Source of the DNA: Bacteroidales bacterium
Lineage (GTDB): Bacteria; Bacteroidota; Bacteroidia; Bacteroidales; Porphyromonadaceae
NCBI GenBank assembly: GCA_004555765.1
Contig: SFHG01000007.1
Span: forward strand, 1-64,000
Direction: 5' to 3'
DNA length: 64,000 nt
Part shown: positions 9,195 to 17,420 of the stretch, in pieces
Position numbering within the stretch: the first letter of the stretch is position 1
Layout of the letters: the number at the start of each line of letters is the position of its first letter
Made by a program: the position numbers and the translations under genes
The notes under the pieces: generated by a model
Database searches by the model: none
Told to the model about the DNA's origin: nothing
What the model saw: the letters and a program-made list of their open reading frames with translations, nothing else

Positions 9195-12100
9195 ATGAAG
9201 CATATACTCGGATTGGACCTCGGCAATTCTTCCATAGGCTGGGCACACGTCACCGTGGACGAAAAGGATTCTGCAAATAACTCCATTATCGACTCCGGAG
9301 TACGTATCGTCCCTTTGACCACGGAGGAAGCCACCAGTTTCCCGAAAGGTAAAGCCAAGACCCTGAACGGAGACCGAACCCTCAAGAGAGGAATGCGGCG
9401 CAACAATTTTAGATACAAGCTCCGACGTGACGGGCTGATTCGGGCTTTAAGGGACGGTGGTGTCATCGATGCCTCCACTCCACTTGCAGAGGATGGGAAA
9501 GGCACGACACACGAAACACTCAGGCTGAGAGCCCGGGCCGTACACGGGCAGATCACGCTTGGGGAACTGGCCAGGGTGTTGCTTTCCATCAATAAGAAAC
9601 GAGGTTACAAAAGCAACCGCAAGCTGGATGGCCAGGATGAGGGCGCATTGGTGGACGGGCTCTCGTACTCCGTGGAGATGAAAAAACGGGGCATAACCCC
9701 GGGAGAATTGGCTTTGGAGATCTTGGCGGCCGGCAAAAAGCATATCCCGGACTGTTACCGCTCCGATCTCGAAGATGAGTTCCGGAAGATTTGGAACAAG
9801 CAGAGGGAATTTTACCCCGACCTTTTGACGGACGAGCTCTCCGAGAGGCTGATGGGACGGAGCTCCAAAGCAACGTACGCGATCTTGAGTCCACTTTTTC
9901 GAGTAGATGCCCAAAAGCTCAGTCTGACGAAAGAAGAGAAAAAGAGAAGGCCCTATGAGCTTCGGAGTAAGGCGCTAAGGGAGCGACTTGAGCCGTCCGC
10001 TCTGATAGAAGCCCTTCAAAGCCTAAATGGCAGTCTGAGCGGAGCCAATAACTACCTCGGCAATATCTCCGACAGAAGCAAGCAACTGTACTTCGAGCAC
10101 CTCACGGGCGGAGAGTATATGTACAGGCTGCTCCGGGATAATCCCCACGCGTCGCTTCGTAACGTCGTCTTTTTCCGGAGGGACTACTTGGAGGAGTTTA
10201 ACCGCATCTGGAATACACAGGCCGCATTCTACCCCGAAGTCCTCACCGATACGCTCAAGAAAGAGGTGAGGGATTACCTCATTTTTTACCAGAGAAAGCT
10301 CAGGAGTCAGAAACATCTGATCTCCTTCTGTGAGTTTGAGCAAAAGCAGAAAGACGGCAGGACGGTCGGTCTTAGGGTCGCCCCCAAGTCGTCTCCCATT
10401 TATCAAGAGACGAAAATCTTACAGAACCTCAATAACTTGCAGTGCAAGCTCAAAGAAGGAAACAAAATCTCCGAACGGATGCCGAATCTCTTTGATGAGG
10501 GAGAAGAGACGCCTGCTGTGAGGTATGCGCCGGGGACTTTTGACGAGGAGACGAAGGCGTTCCTCTTTGAGGAACTGAATATGAGAGGTGACCTCACGGA
10601 GAAAGAGGTGCTGACGCTCCTTTTCCCGGACCACAAAGAGGCAAGTGCGTACCGGCTCAACTATAAGAAAGTCGAGGGCAACAGAACCAATTACGCGCTC
10701 TATAATGCCTACCTCCGAATTATCCAGGAGGAGGGCTATGACCTTGGTCTCGTCCTGAACGGTCGGGCATCCTCAACTGTGGAAATGCCGGACATCAAGA
10801 CCGCCAAGCTCTCTGCCTCGGAAGTGAAACAAAATCTTAGGGAGATATTTGGGGAATTGGGCATTAGAGTGGAAATCCTCGACTTTGATGCCACGCTCCC
10901 GAACCCCAAGTATGCGGGGCAGCTCTCATTCAGGCTCTGGCACCTCCTGTATTCTTACGTCTCCGACGAATCCGATTCGGGCAATGAGACGCTCTACAAG
11001 AACCTTAGCCGGACTTTCGGCTTCAAGAGACGGCACGCCGAGATATTGGCCTCTGTCTCTTTCTCAGACGACTACGGCAGTTTGTCCACTAAGGCACTAC
11101 GTAAGATTTACCCCTATTTGAGAGTCGGATTAGGGTACAGCGAAGCCTGCGCGGAGGCCGGGTACAACCACTCCGGCTTCATCACGAAGGAGGAAAACGA
11201 GATCCGGGTTCTTAAGGACACCATCGACGTACTGCCAAAGAATTCCCTCAGGCAACCCGTCGTGGAGAAAATCCTTAACCAGATGATTCACGTGGTCAAT
11301 GGGCTTATGGATCGTAACTCAAACCCCGAGAAGCGTTTCCACTTCGACGAAATCCACATCGAGCTCGCCCGAGAGCTCAAGCAGAGTGCAGCCGAGCGCG
11401 AAACGGCGTCCAAAAGTATCGCCGAGGCTACACGGCTCAATGAAACCCTCGCAGAGGTACTCAAAAAAGAGTTTGGGATCTCCCGCCCGACAAGAAATGA
11501 CATCATTCGGTACAAGCTGTGGCTGGAGCTCGCCCCCATCGGGTACAAAGATATCTACACAGGTGAGTTCATTCCCCGAGATATTATATTCAGCCAAAAA
11601 GTAGACGTGGACCACATCATCCCGCAGTCCGTAGTCTTCAACGACAGTTTCTCCAATAAGGTTCTTACTTTTAAAGACTTCAATATCCGGAAAGGTGCAG
11701 CTACCGCATTCGACTATATTTCGACCCTGGGTGCGGAAAAGCTCGCGGAATACCGGGAGCGAATCGAGATCCTCAAGAAGGAGGGTGCCATATCCGAAGC
11801 CAAAGTCCGCAACCTGCTCAAGAAAAAAGAAGACCTCTCTGACGGCTTCATCGACCGCGATCTCCGTGCGTCGCAGTACATTTCACGGAAGGCCATGGAG
11901 CTGCTACACGAAGTGTCTCGTGACGTTTTGCCCACCTCGGGGCGCATCACAGACCGCCTCCGAAGGGACTGGGGACTTATAGGTGTCCTCAAGGAGCTTG
12001 ATATGCCCAAGTTCCGGGCGGTCGGGCAGACAGAGACGAATCGCCTAAAGGACGGGCAAGAAATCGAAGAGATCAAGGATTGGACCAAGCGTAATGACAA

Positions 12101-13409
12101 CCGCCACCACGCTATGGACGCCATCACGATCGCCTTTACGAGACGCAATCACGTCCAGTACCTCAACCATATGAATGCCAAACCGGACAGCGAATTTCAC
12201 CCGGTCGTCATTGCCACGAAAAGGGATTGGATGGAGAAAGATGCCGATGGCAATCGTGTCTTCAAGAAACCTTTCGAGGGCATCAGGAGTCAGGTCAAAA
12301 AGAGCCTTTCGTCCCTGCTCGTCTCCTACAAGGCGAACTCTAAAGTCGTCACTCCGCGCAAGAATAAGCTCCGAGGCAAAAAAGGCCACATCCAGGCCAC
12401 GCTTACGCCCAGAGGTCAGCTCCACAAAGAGACGATTTACGGATTGAGGTATGTCCCTAAGAGCACCCCCACCAAGCTCTCCAAGAAGTTCACCCACGAG
12501 GATGCGCTCCTCATCGTCAGCGAGCCTGTGCGCAAAATCGTCCTTGACCGAATCGATCGCTATGGCGGAGAGCCCGCAAAAGCCTTCGACCCTAAGGCGA
12601 TGAAAAAAGACCCCGTCCTCTACCATGATGCCCCTCTGCTCGAAGTCACCCTCTTCGATAAGGTCTACACCATCCGCAAGGAGGTCACCGACTTGACGGC
12701 GAAGGATATCCCTAACGTCCTCGACAAATGCATCCGCGAAGCGCTCTCACGCAGGCTAAAAGCTTTCGGTGGAAAAGAAAAAGAGGCTTTCTCGGGATTG
12801 GAAGACAATCCCATTTGGGTAGATCGGGAAGCACGTATCCCGGTTAAGCGCGTGACCCTCATCTCCGACATCAAGGATGCTCTCCCGTTGCATTCCGCCA
12901 CAAATCACCTCGGGGATCCCATCTACGATGGGGATGAGGTCCGGGTCAAAGACTACGTACAGACGAGAAATAACCACCACGTGGCACTATTCTTGGATGA
13001 AGCGGGTAAGGTTCGGGAGGTGATTGTCACCTTCTTCGATGCTGTGAATAGAGCGATGGCGAAAGAGCCTGTCATCCGGAAGCACCTCCCCGATCACCCC
13101 GATTGGCAGTTCCTCTTCTCGCTCAAGAGCAACGAGTATTTTGTCTTCAAAAATGAATCTACCGGCTTTGATCCCTTTGCCATAAACCTCCTTGATCCGG
13201 CTAATCGAAGAGCCGTCAGCCCTAACCTCTACCGGGTGCAAAAGCTTAGTTCAAAAGATTACGTTTTTAGGCACCACCTGGAGAGCACGTTGACGATGGA
13301 TATCAGCGACCTTACCTTCAAAAGAATAAATATGTTGAGTAAAATGCTCGATGCCGTCAAAGTACGCCTCGACCACCTCGGTAATATCGTGGCAGTAGGA
13401 GAATATTGA
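9195..13409 (+). CDS. cas9: CRISPR-associated endonuclease Cas9 (type II-C)
   Basis: The RNA-guided nuclease of the system, 1404 residues, a usual size for Bacteroidota Cas9. RuvC-I is HILGLDLGNSSIGWA with D8. The arginine-rich bridge helix is TLKRGMRRNNFRYKLRRDG. RuvC-II is FDEIHIELARE with E723. The HNH core is VDVDHIIPQS with H807 and a later SNKVLTF. RuvC-III is DNRHHAMDAITIAF with H972 and D975. All catalytic residues are present, so both strands should be cut. The frame is open back to 9048, but that stretch is the tracrRNA anti-repeat; ATG 9195 gives the expected N-terminus. The stop is followed at once by cas1. Confidence 0.98.
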   Translation: MKHILGLDLGNSSIGWAHVTVDEKDSANNSIIDSGVRIVPLTTEEATSFPKGKAKTLNGDRTLKRGMRRNNFRYKLRRDGLIRALRDGGVIDASTPLAEDGKGTTHETLRLRARAVHGQITLGELARVLLSINKKRGYKSNRKLDGQDEGALVDGLSYSVEMKKRGITPGELALEILAAGKKHIPDCYRSDLEDEFRKIWNKQREFYPDLLTDELSERLMGRSSKATYAILSPLFRVDAQKLSLTKEEKKRRPYELRSKALRERLEPSALIEALQSLNGSLSGANNYLGNISDRSKQLYFEHLTGGEYMYRLLRDNPHASLRNVVFFRRDYLEEFNRIWNTQAAFYPEVLTDTLKKEVRDYLIFYQRKLRSQKHLISFCEFEQKQKDGRTVGLRVAPKSSPIYQETKILQNLNNLQCKLKEGNKISERMPNLFDEGEETPAVRYAPGTFDEETKAFLFEELNMRGDLTEKEVLTLLFPDHKEASAYRLNYKKVEGNRTNYALYNAYLRIIQEEGYDLGLVLNGRASSTVEMPDIKTAKLSASEVKQNLREIFGELGIRVEILDFDATLPNPKYAGQLSFRLWHLLYSYVSDESDSGNETLYKNLSRTFGFKRRHAEILASVSFSDDYGSLSTKALRKIYPYLRVGLGYSEACAEAGYNHSGFITKEENEIRVLKDTIDVLPKNSLRQPVVEKILNQMIHVVNGLMDRNSNPEKRFHFDEIHIELARELKQSAAERETASKSIAEATRLNETLAEVLKKEFGISRPTRNDIIRYKLWLELAPIGYKDIYTGEFIPRDIIFSQKVDVDHIIPQSVVFNDSFSNKVLTFKDFNIRKGAATAFDYISTLGAEKLAEYRERIEILKKEGAISEAKVRNLLKKKEDLSDGFIDRDLRASQYISRKAMELLHEVSRDVLPTSGRITDRLRRDWGLIGVLKELDMPKFRAVGQTETNRLKDGQEIEEIKDWTKRNDNRHHAMDAITIAFTRRNHVQYLNHMNAKPDSEFHPVVIATKRDWMEKDADGNRVFKKPFEGIRSQVKKSLSSLLVSYKANSKVVTPRKNKLRGKKGHIQATLTPRGQLHKETIYGLRYVPKSTPTKLSKKFTHEDALLIVSEPVRKIVLDRIDRYGGEPAKAFDPKAMKKDPVLYHDAPLLEVTLFDKVYTIRKEVTDLTAKDIPNVLDKCIREALSRRLKAFGGKEKEAFSGLEDNPIWVDREARIPVKRVTLISDIKDALPLHSATNHLGDPIYDGDEVRVKDYVQTRNNHHVALFLDEAGKVREVIVTFFDAVNRAMAKEPVIRKHLPDHPDWQFLFSLKSNEYFVFKNESTGFDPFAINLLDPANRRAVSPNLYRVQKLSSKDYVFRHHLESTLTMDISDLTFKRINMLSKMLDAVKVRLDHLGNIVAVGEY

Positions 13410-13432
13410 TCCCGTTTTTCGCCTTTCTTGTC

Positions 13433-14326
13433 ATGCTTTACAGAACCGTCTACATCGGCAATCCTGCCATCCTCAGGCTGAAAGACCGGCAGATGAGGAT
13501 CCGCACCACTGCTGACGATATGGATCTCGGCAGCATCCCCGTCGAAGACATCGGACTCGTCATTATTGACCACTCTTGGGTTACCATCACCCAAGGTCTT
13601 ATACAAGCCTTGGTCGAAAATAACGCCGTAATCGTCTCTTGTGACCAAAGTCACATGCCGCTTGGAATGATGATTTCCGAGAGAGGTCATACGGAGTGCT
13701 CCGAGCGGATAAAAGTGCAAGTGGAGGCTTCTGATGCGCTCAAAAAGCAACTTTGGTCTCAAATCGTAAAGGCCAAACTCTCAAGACAAAGGGAGCTGCT
13801 CTGTCGCCTGAGTCTCCCCTATGAGCCGATGGATGACTATGTCCGAATGGTCAAACCCGGAGATGAGACCAATATGGAAGGGGTAGGTGCCAGGTACTAT
13901 TGGGGACGGCTCTTTTCGGAAGACTTCAGAAGAGGACAAACAGATGACCTGCCTAACGTGCTTCTGAATTACGGTTACGCTGTTCTGCGTGCCACAGTGG
14001 CACGTGCGCTCACCTCCACGGGGTTGCTCCTCGTCTTGGGGCTGTTTCACCGCAATAAATATAATCCCTACTGTTTGGCCGACGACTTGATGGAACCTTT
14101 TCGCCCCTTTATTGACGCTTTGGCTATTGAATGGTTGGCTGACCACGCACTCGAAGAGGGGTTCACGAAAGAGGCACGCGCCCACATGCTGCAGTGCGCG
14201 ACGATGGATGTACGTGCAGGGGACAAGCTCAGTCCCCTGCTCGTCGCCGTAAGAGACGCGGCATCCTCTCTGTATGCTTGTTATACAGGGAGGAAGAGGA
14301 AGCTCGTTTTCCCCTCGTTCCCTTAG
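13433..14326 (+). CDS. cas1: CRISPR adaptation integrase Cas1 (type II)
   Basis: The catalytic subunit of the Cas1-Cas2 spacer integrase, 297 residues from ATG 13433 (MLYRTVYIGNPAILRL). A TTG at 13406 overlapping the end of cas9 would add nine residues but gives an untypical N-terminus. Expected metal ligands are visible: E in NMEGVGARYYWG, H in LLVLGLFHRNKYNP and D/E in CLADDLMEPFRPFID. The gap after cas9 is only 23 nt, so the two are cotranscribed. Confidence 0.96.
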   Translation: MLYRTVYIGNPAILRLKDRQMRIRTTADDMDLGSIPVEDIGLVIIDHSWVTITQGLIQALVENNAVIVSCDQSHMPLGMMISERGHTECSERIKVQVEASDALKKQLWSQIVKAKLSRQRELLCRLSLPYEPMDDYVRMVKPGDETNMEGVGARYYWGRLFSEDFRRGQTDDLPNVLLNYGYAVLRATVARALTSTGLLLVLGLFHRNKYNPYCLADDLMEPFRPFIDALAIEWLADHALEEGFTKEARAHMLQCATMDVRAGDKLSPLLVAVRDAASSLYACYTGRKRKLVFPSFP

Positions 14327-14332
14327 TGCCTT

Positions 14333-14674
14333 ATGATTTCTTCCGATCGATACAGCGCTTACCGAAGTATGTGGGTAATGGTCTTCTACGATTTGCCGAT
14401 GGATACGAAGTCTTTGGTAAAAGCAGCCACCAAGTTCCGAAAAGGACTCGAAAAAGACGGCTTCAACCTCTTCCAGTTTTCCATCTACATCCGTCACTGT
14501 GACAGCCGGGAGAATGCCTCCGTACACATCGGGCGGGTCAAGGCCTTGATGCCCAAATATGGGTCTGTCGCGCTGATGACTGTCACGGACAAACAGTTCG
14601 GAGCCATAGAACTCTTTAATGATCGTAAGGTAAAGGAGCTGCCCGACCAGCCCCTGCAACTCAGTCTCTTCTGA
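14333..14674 (+). CDS. cas2: CRISPR adaptation protein Cas2
   Basis: The structural partner of Cas1, 113 residues, starting 6 nt after cas1. The ferredoxin-like fold is recognisable from MWVMVFYDLPMDTKS (first strand and conserved D), the basic middle NLFQFSIYIRHCDS, and the strand near YGSVALMTVTDKQFG. No csn2 or cas4 follows, which defines a minimal II-C operon of cas9-cas1-cas2. Confidence 0.95.
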   Translation: MISSDRYSAYRSMWVMVFYDLPMDTKSLVKAATKFRKGLEKDGFNLFQFSIYIRHCDSRENASVHIGRVKALMPKYGSVALMTVTDKQFGAIELFNDRKVKELPDQPLQLSLF

Positions 14675-14721
14675 AATAAGCTTTTGGGGCTTCGGTGTCT
14701 AAAGGTCTTGCAGCCCCCGAA

Positions 14722-14806
14722 ATGAGGTACGGGTCGGGGACAAATTCTTGGTCTGTATCTTTTGTCCACGCCATACGGATCAAGAAAACCATCTCGGACG
14801 TACCAA
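14722..14806. repeat. Dispersed palindrome family, copy 2
   Basis: GAGGTACGGGTC... facing TTGGTCTGTATC, then GGACGTACC. It lies between cas2 and the CRISPR array. The interval 14675-14917 holds no gene I can support. Confidence 0.6.
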
Positions 14807-14917
14807 GAACTAAGAAGAGTCCGGGCAAACAAAAAAAGCGCGCCCCTGTTAGAATGCACGCAATTAGGAGTAGGAAGCGGCGGAAGCATAGCTTCGATCT
14901 CTTACCGGCATCCTGCG

Positions 14918-14979
14918 TCGCAAGCGTACACACTTATTCTATAATTATGACGATTGACCGGCTAAGGATAAGCGCAGTC
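14918..14979 (+). pseudogene. Relic of a phage-like gene start abutting the array
   Basis: ATAATTATGACGATTGAC and CTAAGGATA followed by CGCAG closely match, in the opposite orientation, the start of the virion-morphogenesis gene fragment held inside the array (15592-15546 on the minus strand): about five mismatches in 37 nt. Upstream, a GCAAnCnTACnCACTTATT segment also matches, separated by a 12-nt indel. The frame reads MTIDRLRISAVRS then stops. This is a diverged copy of the same locus, not a functional gene. It ends within about 5 nt of the first repeat. Confidence 0.6.
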
Positions 14980-14981
14980 CG

Positions 14982-17014
14982 GTCGTGAATGGGTTCTAAG
15001 ATTATCGTACCTTTGTGATAGGTCACAACCCGGCACCGTGGCGGGCGCTTGCGTCACCGTTGTGAATAGCTTTCAGATTATCGTACCTTTGTGATAGGTC
15101 ACAACGTGGGGGTGCGTGAATAGAAACCAAACAAAGTTGTGAATAGCTTTCAGATTATCGTACCTTTGTGATAGGTCACAACTGAAAGGCTTTTTGCCGT
15201 AGACCTTGGCGGGGAGCCCGTATTGGTGGACGGCGGCGTAGGGAGCGGTGTTTTGGACGCGGACACCCTTGGCGGTGGGGAGGTACTTAAAGGAGGCGCG
15301 GAGGTGACCGGTCTCGCCCGTGAGGATCTTGGCAGTCGTGCGCGCCTCGCTAAACCTGCCCGTTTGCCCCGAGTGACCGTACCACGGGGAGTCCGGGTCG
15401 CGCCGCTTGACGTCCTGCCACGGGTTGAGCTTCGAGTCCGTAAAGCCCTCCTCCGCGAAGCTCCCGCGGAAATGGTCGATCGCGGTCTCCGCCATCACCT
15501 CCCGCATATCGCCCCCCTCGAGGTACTCGTTTATCTCCTGCAACTTTTGCGCTGCGTGTATCCTTAGCTCGTCGATCGTCATAATTATTTGGTGGTTTCA
15601 AAATAAGTGCGTATGTTTGCAGTACTATATAGGAGGCTCTATTGGGACTGCCCCGGTTGGTACCGGATCGCGTCACCTGATAGGGTCTCCTTCTTTAATG
15701 TTAGGGTTGATGTCCTCGTCTATGCAGTAAAAGACAGTAGACCCGTCGTCCATCCGTTTAATGTTGAGATACCCCGTTGTGAATAGCTTTCAGATTATCG
15801 TACCTTTGTGATAGGTCACAACTTTTGTTGCACCCTGTGGCCGCAAGGAGTAGTTGTGAATAGCTTTCAGATTATCGTACCTTTGTGATAGATCACAACC
15901 GAGGGGGCCGCGCTGATTGTCTATGAGTTGTGAATAGCTTTCAGATTATCGTCTCTTTGTGATAGGTCACAACAGTGGTTCGGATTATCGTATCTTTGTG
16001 ATAGGTCACAACACTCACCCGCATCAGTAAAGAAGGAGAACTGTTGTGAATAGCTTTCAGATTATCGTATCTTTGTGATAGGTCACAACTTTCTCACTCG
16101 GTGCAAAGTGGTGCGACGGCGTTGTGAATAGCTTTCAGATTATCGTACCTTTGTGATAGGTCACAACGAGAGGGTCTTGATGCCGCCCTTGAGGACGGTT
16201 GTGAATAGCTTTCAGATTATCGTACCTTTGTGATAGGTCACAACTTGAGCTGCTCGGTGGTCGGCTCAACAAAAGTTGTGAATAGCTTTCAGATTATCGT
16301 ACCTTTGTGATAGGTCACAACTGAAACATACCGACTGCTCCTTTTGAACTTGTTGTGAATAGCTTTCAGATTATCGTACCTTTGTGATAGGTCACAACGA
16401 TGGACGACGACCTCACCAACGCCCGTTAGTTGTGAATAGCTTTCAGATTATCGTATCTTTGTGATAGGTCACAACGCGAGATCAAAAACCACGGAGCCGT
16501 CAGCGGTTGTGAATAGCTTTCAGATTATCGTATCTTTGTGATAGGTCACAACTTTTCGTTGATATCTTCTACCCGCGTACCGGTTGTGAATAGCTTTCAG
16601 ATTATCGTATCTTTGTGATAGGTCACAACTGGCGTACCCCAAAGGTGCCACAGGTAGCGGTTGTGAATAGCTTTCAGATTATCGTACCTTTGTGATAGGT
16701 CACAACGGCATCTGATTTTTTAACCACGGAGCAGGGGTTGTGAATAGCTTTCAGATTATCGTACCTTTGTGATAGGTCACAACCGCCCGCTCTCATAGTC
16801 TGTCCAGTCGTGCGTTGTGAATAGCTTTCAGATTATCGTACCTTTGTGATAGGTCACAACAATAGCACACGCCATTACAATAACGCAGGGGTTGTGAATA
16901 GCTTTCAGATTATCGTACCTTTGTGATAGGTCACAACACAAGTCCGGTGCATAGTCCGAGAGCCAAGGTTGTGAATAGCTTTCAGATTATCGTACCTTTG
17001 TGATAGGTCACAAC
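14982..17014 (+). CRISPR. Type II-C CRISPR array: 20 repeats, 47 bp, 30-nt spacers, one 593-nt insert
   Basis: The repeat begins GTTGTGAATAGCTTTCAG and ends GTGATAGGTCACAAC. Repeats start at 14982 (48 bp, degenerate 5' half), 15059, 15136, 15776, 15853, 15927, 15983 (truncated to its last 30 bp), 16043, 16121, 16198, 16275, 16352, 16429, 16506, 16583, 16660, 16737, 16814, 16891 and 16968. Spacers are 29, 30, then 593 nt, then 30, 27, 9 (remnant), 30, 31, and eleven of 30 nt. Transcription is in the plus direction: the repeat pairs with the minus-strand tracrRNA, contains a forward promoter, and the array ends in a forward terminator. Repeat variants fall mainly at position 28 (C or T); the sixth repeat reads TCTCTTTG. 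Confidence 0.98.
15183..15775 (-). pseudogene. Phage DNA fragment inside the array: truncated virion-morphogenesis (Mu gpG-like) gene plus the end of its upstream neighbour
   Basis: These 593 nt occupy the place of one spacer and are flanked exactly by intact repeats. On the minus strand, ATG 15582 opens MTIDELRIHAAQKLQEINEY and continues about 133 codons through LNPWQDVKRRDPDSPW, TTAKILTGETGHLRASFKYL and TAPYAAVHQYGLPAKVYGKK, the pattern of the phage virion morphogenesis/tail completion family (W-x-P-x-L-like segment, ILTGxTGxLRxS, PYAxxHQxG). The gene is cut off at the repeat. Further upstream the same strand carries the last ~33 codons of another gene, ending ...NPNIKEGDPIR, about 100 nt before ATG 15582. 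I see no transposase, terminal inverted repeat or target duplication. Confidence 0.8.
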
Positions 17015-17016
17015 CC

Positions 17017-17061
17017 TCAATCCCTAATGCTCTATAAAATAGTGTATTAGGGATTGATTTT
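17017..17061 (+). terminator. Rho-independent terminator closing the CRISPR array
   Basis: TCAATCCCTAAT (17017-17028) pairs perfectly with ATTAGGGATTGA (17046-17057), followed by TTTTA. It starts three nucleotides after the last repeat, so array transcripts should end here. Confidence 0.85.
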
Positions 17062-17403
17062 ACGATTTCCTATTTCTATATCTTGTTCTGCGGGTAGCGC
17101 AAATCTTTCCTGAAATCTTAATCCTAATCGGAGCAACCGTTAGCACTGACGTTTCCTCTGTCCTCGAGAAATTTAGTTCCCGCCAACAAAGTCACTAATC
17201 TTCTGTCGAAAAGAGGCTAACCTTTTCTCTTGAGAGATACTATGGGATTCCGTTCCTTGTGTACAGAACCACATCCGATCCTGTCTAATTTCCACCGCCC
17301 GATCTCTTTGTCGTCCTCTTTTCCGGGTTCGCTACCCCCTTCTTTCCCCATATCTGCGGATTTTAGGTCACTGTGGACTGCTCACCGCTAACTATAAAAG
17401 CGG
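17062..17403. other. Intergenic interval without a recognisable gene
   Basis: About 340 nt between the array terminator and the next promoter. By position it is the candidate leader side of the array. I see no ORF with coding character, no dispersed repeat copy and no strong hairpin. Confidence 0.5.
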
Positions 17404-17411
17404 TATCTTTG
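17404..17411 (+). promoter_or_regulatory. Putative -7 box for the methyltransferase gene
   Basis: TATCTTTG fits TAnnTTTG and lies 9 nt before ATG 17421. That would give an almost leaderless transcript, or favour ATG 17436 as the true start. Confidence 0.5.
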
Positions 17412-17420
17412 CCGTACATT

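Noticed and set aside
14695..14988. A 97-codon frame between cas2 and the array
   Set aside because: It is made of a dispersed repeat plus the phage-gene relic and ends in the first repeat; no csn2, cas4 or other cas gene is present.
15183..15775. Insertion sequence as the source of the array insert
   Set aside because: No transposase fragment, terminal inverted repeats or target-site duplication; the content is phage structural genes.
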